From: Pseudomonadota bacterium
Lineage (GTDB): Bacteria > Pseudomonadota > Gammaproteobacteria > Burkholderiales > Burkholderiaceae_C
Assembly: GCA_021819435.1 (NCBI GenBank)
Contig: JAKARB010000001.1
Span: 1-64,000, forward strand
Length of the DNA stretch: 64,000 nucleotides
Direction: 5' to 3'
The notes under the pieces were generated by a model that made no database searches, was not told where the DNA came from, and saw only the letters and a list, made by a program, of their open reading frames with translations. This document shows, one piece after another, positions 17,581 to 30,814 of this stretch. The first letter of the stretch is position 1; every line of letters begins with the position of its first letter. The translations under genes and the position numbers were made by a program.

Positions 17581-18735
17581 TTGAACGCTCGCGCCACGCT
17601 GCCCATCGAGAAGACGGCGCGCCTGGTGTCGCGCGCCTTGGGCTGCTCGCCTGAGGATCTGGCGGCGGGGTTGCGGCCTGCCCGGGCTGATGAACTGAAT
17701 GCCGTGCTCGATCTGCGCCGCCAAGTCATCGGCGACAGCCTGAGCTGGGACGATGAGGCTTATTTGCGCTGGCGCTACCAGTTTGGCGCCCCGCCGGGCC
17801 CGGCGGGGGAAGCGTTGGCCACCTGCTGGGTGTGCACCTTGGGCGAGCGCTTGCTCGGCATGGTCGGGGTCGAGCCCGTCCGCCTGCGTGCGGGCGAACA
17901 GGTTTGTGATGCGCATGTCACCATGGACATCATGGTCCGCCCTGAGCTCGATGGCATCGGCCTTGGCGTCTGGATCAACCAGGCCATTTGCGCGCGCCTG
18001 GGCTGCGTGCTGGCCGTGGGCTCGAACCCGAATTCGCGTGGCGTCATTGCCCGCACGTTCGAACCCTTGCCGGATCGGCGCAGCTACGTCCACCCGCTGA
18101 ATTTCGGGCACTTCATGGCCAAACGGCTTTCGCAGGGCTGGCTGGCTGCGTTGGCCTCCCGGCTGGCCTCCACCGCCATGTTGCTGTTTCGGTTGATGAC
18201 CTTGTGGCTGGCTTCCGCCACCATTCACGTCTCACGAACTCAGGAGTTGGGGGCGGAGGTGGTCGACCTGCTGGCCAAGGCTCAACGCAGCCGCCGCGTG
18301 GAGTTGGAACGTTCGGTCGAGAGGCTGAGCCAGCGTCTGCTGCATAACCCCCGCAGCCCGGCTCAGTTGTGGCTCGCGCGCCATGGCGGGGAACTCGTGG
18401 GGCTGATGGCGGTGCGCCGGACCCGGGTTGATGCCGATCGGCACGCCTTGCAAATCATGGACGTGGTGCTCGACAGGCATCACGAAGAGTTGGCGCTGCG
18501 GGCTTTGCTCGCGCGCGTGGCGGCACGGGGCTTCAGGGACGGCGCCGAGTACCTCAGCGTGACGCTGTACGACGCCGAGCTGGAGGCGCGCTTTTCACGC
18601 CTGTTCTTCCGCCACCAGCCGCATCCTTACGAGACCATGGCCTGGTCTTGCCCCGAAGGCGAGTTCAAGGACGCGGTGAGGGCGCGATCAGCGTGGTCGC
18701 TCATGGACATTCATACCGACCGCGACCAGGGCTGA
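17581..18735 (+). CDS. GNAT-like acyltransferase
   Basis: A 384-aa protein. The first about 180 residues look like a GNAT domain (RPARADELNAVLDLRRQVIGDSLSWDDEAYLRWRYQ, then ERLLGMVGVEPVRL, MDIMVRPELDGIGLGVWI). A second, weaker repeat of the pattern may occupy residues 230-370. The start is an in-frame TTG; no better start is seen, so the N-terminus is uncertain. As the last gene of the amidotransferase/ACP/KAS operon it may move an acyl group from carrier to acceptor. No specific substrate can be named. Confidence 0.65.
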   Translation: MNARATLPIEKTARLVSRALGCSPEDLAAGLRPARADELNAVLDLRRQVIGDSLSWDDEAYLRWRYQFGAPPGPAGEALATCWVCTLGERLLGMVGVEPVRLRAGEQVCDAHVTMDIMVRPELDGIGLGVWINQAICARLGCVLAVGSNPNSRGVIARTFEPLPDRRSYVHPLNFGHFMAKRLSQGWLAALASRLASTAMLLFRLMTLWLASATIHVSRTQELGAEVVDLLAKAQRSRRVELERSVERLSQRLLHNPRSPAQLWLARHGGELVGLMAVRRTRVDADRHALQIMDVVLDRHHEELALRALLARVAARGFRDGAEYLSVTLYDAELEARFSRLFFRHQPHPYETMAWSCPEGEFKDAVRARSAWSLMDIHTDRDQG

Positions 18736-18759
18736 GCCAGCATCTCGGCCGCGCCGTTT

Positions 18760-19689
18760 TCACCAAAACAGCGCCAGCAGCAACCCGATGATCAGCACCC
18801 ACTTGCCGACGTAGTAGCCGGTGCGGTTGGTGGCCTTGAACTGCTTGGCCTTCTCGCGCAGTTGGTAGGCCACGCCGAAGAACTTGTTGATGCCGCCAAC
18901 CTGCTCGCCTTGCTCGTTCTGCGTGGCCGAGGCCTTCATCACGATGGCGGCGAAGAGCTTGTTGATCCAGCGCACCACGGGGGTGTAGACCGGGCGCTCC
19001 ACATCGGCGAACAAGATGATGCGCGGTTGCTGCGTGGTGTTGGCAGCGTGGTGGATGTAGGTCTCGTCGAACATCACGACCTCGCCGTCCTTCCAGTGGT
19101 AGCGCTGGCCGTCGACTTCGATGTAGCAACCTGGGTCGTTTGGCGTGATTAGGCCGAGGTGGTAGCGCAGCGAGCCAGCGTACGGGTCGCGGTGCTTGAC
19201 CAGCGTGGCGCCCGGCGGCAGCGAGGCAAACATGGCCGCCTTGATGCCAGGAATCTGGTTGAGCAGGGCCACCGTCTTGGGACAGCGCTCGGCCGCCGAG
19301 GGCTGATCCACCCCGTACCACTTCAAGTAGAAGCGCTTCCAGCCCGTGCGGAAGAAGGAGTTGAAGCCGATGTCGTTGTAGCCGTCGGCGGCCTTGATGC
19401 GGCCGCCCTCGTCGAGCGCCAGCGCCTCGTCGCGGATCACCTGCCAGTTTTCCTGCAGCACCTTCAGTTCAGGAAACCGCTTGGCATCGAGGTAAGGCTG
19501 GCTGCCCACTTTGGAGAACAGCACCATCAGCGAATTGAAGGGCGCGATCAGCACCGTGAAGTCGGTCAGCGCACGCACCAGCCCGAAGCGCACCTTGCCA
19601 CGGAAGTGGGCGTGCAAGGCTGCAGCGATGAAGGCGATCAGCACCCAATGGCGCGGCGCCAGGGGCCAGATGTCTTGGGCGAAACTCAT
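18760..19689 (-). CDS. LpxO-like aspartyl/asparaginyl beta-hydroxylase
   Basis: A 309-aa protein with an N-terminal membrane segment (about 13-27) and a C-terminal one (about 292-308). The central domain is an iron/2-oxoglutarate dioxygenase with ligands in KHRDPYAGSLRYHL and MFDETYIHHAAN and a downstream Arg (QPRIILF). LpxO hydroxylates the 2-position of a lipid A acyl chain at the inner membrane, and this length and topology match it. It is convergent with the GNAT-like gene, 24 bases apart. Whether it acts on lipid A or on the product of the neighbouring cluster is unknown. Confidence 0.82.
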   Translation of the reverse strand: MSFAQDIWPLAPRHWVLIAFIAAALHAHFRGKVRFGLVRALTDFTVLIAPFNSLMVLFSKVGSQPYLDAKRFPELKVLQENWQVIRDEALALDEGGRIKAADGYNDIGFNSFFRTGWKRFYLKWYGVDQPSAAERCPKTVALLNQIPGIKAAMFASLPPGATLVKHRDPYAGSLRYHLGLITPNDPGCYIEVDGQRYHWKDGEVVMFDETYIHHAANTTQQPRIILFADVERPVYTPVVRWINKLFAAIVMKASATQNEQGEQVGGINKFFGVAYQLREKAKQFKATNRTGYYVGKWVLIIGLLLALFW

Positions 19690-19749
19690 GAGCGGTCTCG
19701 AAAAATGGTTCAGAAATGGATTGCGAGGCGGGCTGGACTTTGGGCGCTC

Positions 19750-21252
19750 TCAGCGATCCAGGCCGCCCAGGCAGACGTACTTGGCCTCGACGTAATCCTC
19801 GAGGCCCTGGCGCGCGCCTTCGCGGCCCAGGCCCGACTGCTTGACGCCGCCGAAAGGCACCTCGCAGGTCGAGATCAGGCCGGTGTTGACGCCCACCATG
19901 CCGTACTCCAGCCCCTCGCTGACGCGCCAGATGCGGCCCACGTCGCGGCTGTAGAAATAGCTGGCCAGGCCGAACTCGGTGTCGTTGGCGAGGCGGATGG
20001 CGTCGGCTTCCGTGTCGAACTTGAAGACGGGCGCCACGGGGCCGAAGATCTCCTCGCGGGCCACGCGCATGCCCGCGTCCACGTCGGACAGCACGGTGGG
20101 CTCGAAGAAGGCGCCGCTCGCGAGCTCGGGCGCAACGGCCGCGCGCTTGCCCCCGGTGCGCACCTTCGCGCCCTTGGCCAGCGCGTCGCCCAGCAGCTCC
20201 TCGACCTTGGCAAGCGCTTGGCCGTCAATCAGCGGGCCTTGCACCACGCCCGGCTCGAAGCCATTGCCCACCTTCATCTCGGCGACCTTGGCGGTGAGCT
20301 TCTCGACGAAGTGCTCATAAATGCCGGCCTGCGCATACAGGCGGTTGGCGCACACGCAAGTCTGCCCGGCGTTGCGGTACTTGCTGACGACGGCGCCTTC
20401 CACGGCCGCGTCCAGATCGGCGTCGTCGAAGACGATGAAGGGCGCGTTGCCGCCCAGCTCCAGCGACAGCTTCTTGACCGTCGGGGCGCACTGCTTCATC
20501 AGGATGCGGCCCACCTCGGTCGAACCCGTGAAGGACAGGTGGCGCACCACGTCGCTCGCGCACAGCACCTGGCCAACCTCGACCGAGCGCAAGCCGTCGG
20601 CGGTGATGACGTTGAGTACGCCCGGCGGCATGCCCGCGCGCTGGGCCAGTTCGGCCACTGCTAGCGCCGACAGCGGCGTGGCCTCAGCCGGTTTGATGAC
20701 GACAGGGCAGCCCGCCGCCAGGGCCGGGGCCACCTTGCGCGTGATCATCGCGATCGGGAAGTTCCACGGCGTGATGGCCGCGCACACGCCCACCGGCTGC
20801 TTGAGCACCAAAAAGCGCTTGCTCGGATCGGTGGAGGGCACGGTTTCGCCATAGACACGGCGGCCTTCCTCGGCGAACCACTCCAGGAAGCTGGAGCCAT
20901 AGCCAACCTCGCCCTTGGCCTCGGCCAGCGGCTTGCCCTGCTCGGCGGTCATGATGCGGGCCAGGTCGTCGGCATGCTGGCTCAGCAGGTGAAACCACTT
21001 CATCAGGATGGCCGAGCGCGCCTTGGCCGGCAACTTCGCCCAGGCCGGCCAGGCGCGGTCGGCGGCGGCGATGGCTGCCTCGGTTTCGGCGGCGCCCAGG
21101 TTGGGCACCTGGGCGAGCAGGGCGCCAGTGGCCGGGTCTTTCACGTCGAAGACCTGGCCGTTGCCCACCCATTGCCCATCGACGAGGGCCTGGGTCTTGA
21201 GCAGCGTGGCGTCCTGGAGCTGGGACAGGGGGGACGTTTGCGTGATGACCAT
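19750..21252 (-). CDS. gabD: Aldehyde dehydrogenase, succinate-semialdehyde dehydrogenase type
   Basis: A 500-aa NAD(P)-dependent aldehyde dehydrogenase. Features in order: the cofactor loop PWNFPIAM, FTGSTEVGRIL, the general base in LELGGNAPFIVF, the nucleophile Cys in NAGQTCVCANR, EIFGPVAPVF, and the C-terminal PFGGVKQSGLGREGA. This set matches GabD, which oxidises succinate semialdehyde to succinate at the end of the GABA route. The start at 21252 gives a GabD-like N-terminus; 21300 is a longer option. It is divergent from alaS. Confidence 0.9.
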   Translation of the reverse strand: MVITQTSPLSQLQDATLLKTQALVDGQWVGNGQVFDVKDPATGALLAQVPNLGAAETEAAIAAADRAWPAWAKLPAKARSAILMKWFHLLSQHADDLARIMTAEQGKPLAEAKGEVGYGSSFLEWFAEEGRRVYGETVPSTDPSKRFLVLKQPVGVCAAITPWNFPIAMITRKVAPALAAGCPVVIKPAEATPLSALAVAELAQRAGMPPGVLNVITADGLRSVEVGQVLCASDVVRHLSFTGSTEVGRILMKQCAPTVKKLSLELGGNAPFIVFDDADLDAAVEGAVVSKYRNAGQTCVCANRLYAQAGIYEHFVEKLTAKVAEMKVGNGFEPGVVQGPLIDGQALAKVEELLGDALAKGAKVRTGGKRAAVAPELASGAFFEPTVLSDVDAGMRVAREEIFGPVAPVFKFDTEADAIRLANDTEFGLASYFYSRDVGRIWRVSEGLEYGMVGVNTGLISTCEVPFGGVKQSGLGREGARQGLEDYVEAKYVCLGGLDR

Positions 21253-21411
21253 GGGGTTGACCGGGTGTGCGAAAGCCCACCGCAAGCTCAAAACGACCAT
21301 TTTAGTGAGCCCGGCGTCCGAACGCGATGACCCCAGTCCCGGCCTCCCCGCTGGCGGCGAACGCGGGTGTCCACCAAGAAGGCACGTGGCGGCGGCGCAT
21401 GCCCCCTTGCC

Positions 21412-21417
21412 TATAAT
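21412..21417 (+). promoter_or_regulatory. Candidate -10 box (TATAAT) upstream of alaS
   Basis: A consensus TATAAT 61 bases before the alaS ATG in an otherwise GC-rich stretch. No convincing -35 hexamer is seen at the usual spacing, so this is only suggestive. Confidence 0.4.
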
Positions 21418-21477
21418 TCAAGGCTTTGCCCCGCCCGTTGCCGACGGGTGGTGACGCTGTCGACCGAAAGCCGCCCC

Positions 21478-24363
<2,886 letters not shown>

Positions 24364-24389
24364 GCCCTGATTCGAACGGACGGGTGCGT

Positions 24390-24411
24390 GGGCGTCACCG
24401 TTGTGACGCCC
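24390..24411 (+). terminator. Hairpin after alaS
   Basis: A perfect 9-bp stem (GGGCGTCAC / GTGACGCCC) closed by CGTT, 27 bases after the alaS stop. There is no T run, so terminator activity is uncertain. Confidence 0.45.
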
Positions 24412-24542
24412 TGCCGACGGCATCGGCTTGTCGATCTTGGCCTGATGGCGCGACCGGTGTGTGCCCCTTATGATGGGGCTCATCACAACCAGGGCTGGGT
24501 GGCCTCGATGGCCGCGACCGCCCTCAGCAGGGAGCGTTCCAC

Positions 24543-24863
24543 ATGATCGTCAGCAACCTTGAAGTCCTGCCGGGCCAGCGCATCGTGAAGCACCTGGGCA
24601 TGGCCCAGGGCAGCACGGTGCGGGCCAAGCACGCGGGCAAGGACTTCCTTGCGGGCCTCAAAAACATCGTCGGTGGAGAGCTCAAGGCCTACACCGAGCT
24701 GATGAAGGAAGCCCGCGACGAAGCCGTCAAACGCATGGTCGATGAAGCCCGTTCCATGGGCGCCAACGCTGTGCTCAACGTGCGCTTCACCACCACCTCC
24801 ATCACCATGGGGGCCGCGGAGATCCTGGCCTACGGCTCGGCCGTCCAGGTCGAAGCCCTCTGA
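24543..24863 (+). CDS. YbjQ family protein (DUF74)
   Basis: A 106-aa protein covering the whole YbjQ fold: MIVSNLEVLPGQRIVKHLGMAQGSTVRAK..., AGLKNIVGGELKAYTELMKEARDEAVKRM, then GANAVLNVRFTTTSI and ILAYGSAVQVE. The family is a pentameric, possibly metal-binding protein of unknown role. It is followed 13 bases later by a membrane-anchored paralogue. Confidence 0.92.
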   Translation: MIVSNLEVLPGQRIVKHLGMAQGSTVRAKHAGKDFLAGLKNIVGGELKAYTELMKEARDEAVKRMVDEARSMGANAVLNVRFTTTSITMGAAEILAYGSAVQVEAL

Positions 24864-24876
24864 GGCGGGAGGTCCC

Positions 24877-25392
24877 ATGGTCTGGCTCCAACTGGGCCTC
24901 CAACTTGGCCTGCCGCTCGCCTTGCTGCTGCTGGGGCTGGTCGTCGGCCGCCTCCTGGAGAAGCGCCATTACGCTTCCATCCGCGAGCGTGAGCGCCGGC
25001 TCGCTGGCGTGCTGGTGTTCTCCACCCGCTGGCCGCCAGAGGTGACGGCTTCGCAGCGCACTTCCCTGGTGGCCGGCAGCGTGGTGATTTCGTCCGATCA
25101 CTTCAAGACCTTCGTGGCCGGCTTGCGCAACATCTTTGGCGGGCACGTGCGCAGCTATGAGACGCTCATGGAACGCGCTCGCCGCGAGGCTGTGCTGCGC
25201 CTGAAGGAAGAGGCGCATCGCCAGGGCGCTCGCATGGTGATCGGCCTGCGTTTCGAGACCACGCAGATCGCTGGTCGCGCCACGCCCTGCATGGAGGTGC
25301 TGGCCTATGGCACGGCGTTGAAGCCAGCGGCATCTCCCGCGAGCGTGCATGATCGCGCCATGCCTCAAGCCGCTACCGCCTCCGCCGGCTGA
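24877..25392 (+). CDS. Membrane-anchored YbjQ-like protein
   Basis: A 171-aa protein with an N-terminal transmembrane helix (about residues 4-25) followed by a YbjQ-like domain: VTASQRTSLVAGSVVISSDHFKTFVAGLRNIFGGHVRSYETLMERARREAV in pieces, then GARMVIGLRFETTQI and EVLAYGTAL. It is a paralogue of the preceding gene tethered to the inner membrane. GCGGGAGG lies before the ATG. Its end overlaps a possible upstream start of the M48 gene, which suggests one operon. Confidence 0.85.
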   Translation: MVWLQLGLQLGLPLALLLLGLVVGRLLEKRHYASIRERERRLAGVLVFSTRWPPEVTASQRTSLVAGSVVISSDHFKTFVAGLRNIFGGHVRSYETLMERARREAVLRLKEEAHRQGARMVIGLRFETTQIAGRATPCMEVLAYGTALKPAASPASVHDRAMPQAATASAG

Positions 25393-25405
25393 CGCATCGT
25401 CGCTG

Positions 25406-26476
25406 ATGCACATGCGGTTCGAGAACCGGTTGCCTGACGAGGGCATCAATGCCCAGCCAGAAAACCTTGGTCGCGAGGCCATCTGGCTCATCTTCGGCGC
25501 CATCGCCTGCGTGGTCGCGCTGGTGGTGCTGGCCGACGTGGGGGCGCGCTGGCTCGCACCCCGCCTGCCGTTTTCGGTGGAGCGCGCGCTGGCCGAGCGA
25601 ATGGAGGGCAAAAGCCCCGATCTGTCACCCGAAGAACGAGCTGCGAACGCGGCCTTGCAGGACCTGGCTGATCGCTTGCGTGGCCCGCTCGGCATGCCCG
25701 ATGACATCACCGTGAAGGTGCGGGTGGACGACAGCGACGTGATCAACGCCTACGCCACCGTGGGCGGCCGCATCGTCATCCACCGTGGGTTGCTGCGCCG
25801 ACTGCGCGATGAGTCCGAGCTGGCTGCTTTGCTGGCCCACGAAATGGCCCATGTGCAGCACCGCCACGTCGCGGCCAGCATCGGGCGGGGCCTGGCCATC
25901 AGCCTGGTGCTGAGTGTGGTGTCGGCAGACGCCGGTGGTCAGGCTGCGAGCGTGCTGCTGGAGCAGACGGGCGGCTTGCTGGCGCGCGGTTATGGACGCG
26001 ACCATGAGCGAGAGGCCGATGCCAGCGCCATGCACGCAGCAGCGTCTCTGTATGGACACGTGGGCGGTGTGACAGCTCTCTTTGATCGCATCTCTGCTGC
26101 GCGCCTGGAACAGACCGATCAAGATGCTGGCAACACACGCGGTGAGCCTGCGCGCAGACGCTGCCCGCCCATCGGTGGCGACCCTGCATCGCCGGTCGTG
26201 CAGGGCAAAGCGGGCGGCAGCCCTGATGAGCCCGATTCGACCAGCCCTGACCGTGCCCGAGGCGCCCCCGCCGTACCGACATGGCTCAGCACCCACCCCA
26301 CCGACGACGACCGCATCGAGGCAGCGCGCACCTGGGCTCGCGCACAAGGTGTGCCCTTGAGCGGCGCGGCTGCGGCGCTGGCTCCGGCTTTGCTGGACTG
26401 GATCAGAGCCACCGATGTGCGGTGCAGACCGGCTGCCTCTAACCGCGCAGCGAACCTCCGACTTGATCAGCCGTGA
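25406..26476 (+). CDS. M48 family zinc metalloprotease
   Basis: A 356-aa protein with one N-terminal transmembrane helix (about residues 30-52). The catalytic HEMAHVQHRH motif is followed by the third-ligand region DHEREADASAMH, and then by a low-complexity Pro/Gly/Asp-rich segment of about 60 residues before WLSTHPTDDDRIEAA, the usual M48 C-terminal motif. The disordered segment is unusual in position. ATG 25349 would add 19 residues and overlap the upstream gene; 25406 is chosen for the more natural N-terminus, but neither has a strong ribosome site. It ends one base before cydB, which is convergent. Confidence 0.88.
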   Translation: MHMRFENRLPDEGINAQPENLGREAIWLIFGAIACVVALVVLADVGARWLAPRLPFSVERALAERMEGKSPDLSPEERAANAALQDLADRLRGPLGMPDDITVKVRVDDSDVINAYATVGGRIVIHRGLLRRLRDESELAALLAHEMAHVQHRHVAASIGRGLAISLVLSVVSADAGGQAASVLLEQTGGLLARGYGRDHEREADASAMHAAASLYGHVGGVTALFDRISAARLEQTDQDAGNTRGEPARRRCPPIGGDPASPVVQGKAGGSPDEPDSTSPDRARGAPAVPTWLSTHPTDDDRIEAARTWARAQGVPLSGAAAALAPALLDWIRATDVRCRPAASNRAANLRLDQP

Positions 26477-26477
26477 A

Positions 26478-27490
26478 TCAGCCGTAATTCAACTCGCTCG
26501 CCTTGCCCCTGAACACACGGTAGGCGAACACCGTGTAGCCGATGATGGCTGGCAAGGTCAGCAGCGTGCCGAACAGGATGACCAGCAGCGAGTCGTGCGC
26601 CGCCGCAGCCTGCCACACCGTCAGCCGATCAACCACCACGTAGGGGAAAAGGCTGTAGGCCAGGCCGATGCCCGACATCGCGAACACCACCACCGTGGCC
26701 CAGAAGGGCAGGGCGCAGAAGCGGTCGGTCACCAGCTTCGAGTTCAGCACCGCGCGCAGCGCGATCAGCGCGCCTAACGTGATCAAGGGGATGGGCAGCA
26801 AGGCGATGAAGCCCGGCATGCTGAACCAGCGCTCGCGCACCTCCGGGCTGACCAGCGGCGTGACCACCGAGATCAGGCCGATGCCCAGCACCACCATCGG
26901 CCAGGCGGCCTTCGCCCAGTCCACCGCCCGCCGCTGCAGCTCGCCCTCCGTCTTGATGATGAGCCAGCCCGCGCCCAGCAACAGGTAGGCCGCGACCAGC
27001 GACAGCGCGATCAAGCCCGCGAACGCCTGTGGCCACGCGCCCTCGGCGAAGCCCGTGACGAAGCGCCCCAGCATCCAGCCCTGGGCCAGCGAGGCCAGCA
27101 GCGAGCCGGCGATGAACAAGCGGTTCCAAAGCAGTTGATGCTCGTCGCGCGCCTTGATGCGGAAGTCGAAGGCCACGCCGCGCAGCGTCAGCCCGAACAG
27201 CATCAACGCCACCGGCAGGTAAAGCGCGCCCAGCACCACCCCGTGCGCCTTCGGGAATGCGATCAGCAAAATGCCCACGCCCAACACCAGCCAGGTCTCG
27301 TTGGCATCCCAAAAAGGGCCGATGGAGGCCACCATCACGTCGCGCTCGCGGGCGTCCGCGCGGGACATCCACATGCCAACGCCCAGGTCGTAGCCGTCCA
27401 TCAGCACGTAGGCCAGCATCGCCAGGCCCATGATCGCCATGAAGAGCACTGGCAGCCAGTCGCCCGGCGTGGTCAAGGTTTCGATGGCGG

Positions 27491-27494
<4 letters not shown>
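26478..27494 (-). CDS. cydB: Cytochrome bd-type quinol oxidase subunit II (CydB/CioB)
   Basis: A 338-aa inner-membrane protein of about eight to nine helices with the CydB signature in ADLGVG-like form (MDGYDLGVGMWM) and PFWDANETWLVLGVGILLIAFPKAHGVVLGALYLP split across the N-terminal region. It pairs with the upstream cydA (ATGA overlap at 27491-27494). It forms the terminal oxidase that reduces oxygen to water with quinol. Confidence 0.95.
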
Positions 27495-28921
<1,427 letters not shown>

Positions 28922-28924
28922 GGC

Positions 28925-29530
28925 TCAGCCCTCCGTGCCGTTGCCATTGCCGCTGCGGCCGTTCCTGTCAGCGGCATCGTCAGCCGGCCGCTTGCCGTGC
29001 CGGCCCGTGAACTCCAGCAATTTGCCGACCTGGGCTCCCATCTTCATGAGCTTGGAAAGCGTCTGCACGTCCATGCGGCTGACCTCGTCGAACCAGCTCA
29101 TCAGTTGCTCGATGAGGTCGTGCATCTCGCGCATGCGGGCCTGGGCGTGGGCGTCGTCGGGGCCGCTCGGGTCTTGCAGCAGGGCGTCGCGCAGCATGCT
29201 CAGCGTGGGCTCGATCTCACGGCGGCGGCGCTCCTCGGCCAGGCGGCGGAAGGTGTCCCAGGCGTCACCAGAGGGTTCGAAGTACTCGCGGCGGTCGCCG
29301 GGCAGGTGGCGCAGTCGAACCAGGCGCCAGGCCTGAAGCTCCTTGAGCCCCATGCTCACGTTCGAACGCGAGAAGCCAAGGGTCTCCGCCATTTCGTCTG
29401 CATGGATGGCGCGGGGCGATAGGTAGATCAGGGCGTAAATCTGACCCACGGTGCGGTTGATGCCCCAGCGGCTGCCCATCTCGCCAAAGTGGGTGACGAA
29501 GCTGGCTGCCAGCGGGCTGAGGGTGCTCAT
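28925..29530 (-). CDS. MarR/GbsR-like transcriptional regulator
   Basis: A 201-aa protein with a winged helix-turn-helix (GQIYALIYLSPRAIHADEMAETLGFSRSNVSMGLKELQAWRLVRLRHLPGDRREYFE in pieces) and a helical dimerisation tail. The C-terminus is Gly/Asn-rich and probably disordered. The GbsR-type pattern of MGSRWGINRTVGQIYALI is clear. It is cotranscribed with cydAB (3-base gap), so it probably controls them, and two tandem palindromes lie upstream. AGGAG precedes the ATG at 29530. Confidence 0.88.
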   Translation of the reverse strand: MSTLSPLAASFVTHFGEMGSRWGINRTVGQIYALIYLSPRAIHADEMAETLGFSRSNVSMGLKELQAWRLVRLRHLPGDRREYFEPSGDAWDTFRRLAEERRRREIEPTLSMLRDALLQDPSGPDDAHAQARMREMHDLIEQLMSWFDEVSRMDVQTLSKLMKMGAQVGKLLEFTGRHGKRPADDAADRNGRSGNGNGTEG

Positions 29531-29609
29531 GGATGACTCCTGCGCGGATTCGCGCCAGAACGGGTTGAAAGCTCGCATGAGGTGGGAGCTTGACGCTCGT
29601 CAATGTACT

Positions 29610-29641
29610 GCTGAATGTTCAGTAAATACTGAAAGTTCAGC
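29610..29641. promoter_or_regulatory. Nested palindromic operator between the regulator and the hydrolase gene
   Basis: Two copies of CTGAA-N2-TTCAG lie at 29611-29622 and 29629-29640, 18 bases apart centre to centre. The inner half-sites also form a third palindrome, TTCAGTAAATACTGAA (29618-29633). The stretch is AT-rich in a GC-rich gap between divergent genes. It is a strong candidate binding site for the adjacent MarR/GbsR-like protein; this is inference. The rest of the 306-base gap (29531-29836) shows nothing else. Confidence 0.75.
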
Positions 29642-29836
29642 AAATCCGACAAGCGTGTGTGCCCATGGCTTGACCGCTGGCGTCTGTGACCGAATTCACT
29701 GCGGCTAGGTCTTTCTGTCGCGGACGGCCGCAGCGTGTCGGCACGGATTCCCGCGTGTCATGCAGCATCCTGTTTCAGGCTGGAACGATTCCCTAGGATG
29801 GATTCATCCTGGAGACAAACCAAGAAGGATCACAAC

Positions 29837-30730
29837 ATGACTCACCAAGCAGACAAGCAGCACCCCATCGTGCCGCGCGAGAAGCTGGACTTCGGCCTCG
29901 ACGACCCCAGCATCCCCAAGTACTGGTTCGGTGGCGATGCGTTCAAGACGCGCTTCTTTGACGCCATGTCGCTGATCTTCCCGCCGGGTGAAAAGTTCTT
30001 CATGGTCACGGTGCGCGACTTCCGCGACCGCGTCTCCGACCCCAAGCTGCTGCAAGACATCAAGGACTTCAACCGCCAGGAAGCCCAGCACAGCCTCGTT
30101 CACAACCAGTACAACGACGTGCTGCGCAAGCAGGGCATGCCCGTTGACAAGCTGATTGGCTGGTTGGACTGGCTGCTGTTCGACAAGTACCGCAGCCGCC
30201 ACAGCCGCGAATACACCCTGGCCATCACCGGCGCGCTGGAACACTTCACTGCGCTGGGCGCTCATGCCATGTTCGACGAGCGCGACATCATGGGCTCGGC
30301 CCACCCGAAGGTTCGCGCCATGTATGCCTGGCACGCCATCGAAGAAGTCGAGCACAAGGGTGTTGCCTACGACGTGATGATCGATTACGCCAAGGTGGGC
30401 TATTTCAAGCGCATCGGCGCCCTGATCCACGCCACCTTCATGTTCCCTTACGTGATCCTGAAGTTCACCAACGCCATGCTCAAGGCCGACGGCTTCAGCC
30501 TGTGGCAGCGCGCCAAGCTCTTCACCAAGGGCATCTGGTGGCTGCTCAAGCCGGGTGGCTTCGTGGCGCCCCTGCACAAGCACTACGTGCAGTACTACAA
30601 GCCGGGCTACCACCCCTGGCAGGAAACCGAGCAACCTGGCTACGAAGAGTGGCTGCGCGGTTTCGCCAAACACAACGATCCGGTGGAGGCCAGCGAGCTC
30701 ATGCGCGCCGACATGGCCGTGGCCCGGTGA
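29837..30730 (+). CDS. Metal-dependent hydrolase, PF10118-type
   Basis: A 297-aa protein with a diiron-like helical bundle: EAQHSLVHNQYNDVL near residue 78, EHFTALGAHAMF near 135 and AWHAIEEVEHKGVAYDV near 165, all Glu/His metal ligand patterns. A hydrophobic helix pair lies at about 195-215. The family is annotated as predicted metal-dependent hydrolase; the substrate is unknown. AAGAAGGA precedes the ATG. It is divergent from the MarR/GbsR-like regulator and may share its operator. Confidence 0.85.
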   Translation: MTHQADKQHPIVPREKLDFGLDDPSIPKYWFGGDAFKTRFFDAMSLIFPPGEKFFMVTVRDFRDRVSDPKLLQDIKDFNRQEAQHSLVHNQYNDVLRKQGMPVDKLIGWLDWLLFDKYRSRHSREYTLAITGALEHFTALGAHAMFDERDIMGSAHPKVRAMYAWHAIEEVEHKGVAYDVMIDYAKVGYFKRIGALIHATFMFPYVILKFTNAMLKADGFSLWQRAKLFTKGIWWLLKPGGFVAPLHKHYVQYYKPGYHPWQETEQPGYEEWLRGFAKHNDPVEASELMRADMAVAR

Positions 30731-30779
30731 GGGCCGCCGCGCGTTTTCCTGCGTGACATCCCCTTAGTTGGTTAGACTT

Positions 30780-30805
30780 CGGCACACCTGTTTTCGGGTG
30801 TGCCG
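30780..30805 (+). terminator. Hairpin between hydrolase and AraC gene 1
   Basis: A perfect 9-bp stem (CGGCACACC / GGTGTGCCG) with an 8-base T-rich loop, followed by ATTTCCTTT. It lies 49 bases after the hydrolase stop and overlaps a possible GTG start of the following gene. Probably an intrinsic terminator. Confidence 0.65.
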
Positions 30806-30814
30806 ATTTCCTTT

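Noticed and set aside
19159-20664. Plus-strand open frame of 501 aa opposite the LpxO-like and aldehyde dehydrogenase genes
   Set aside because: Antisense of two genes with full catalytic motifs.
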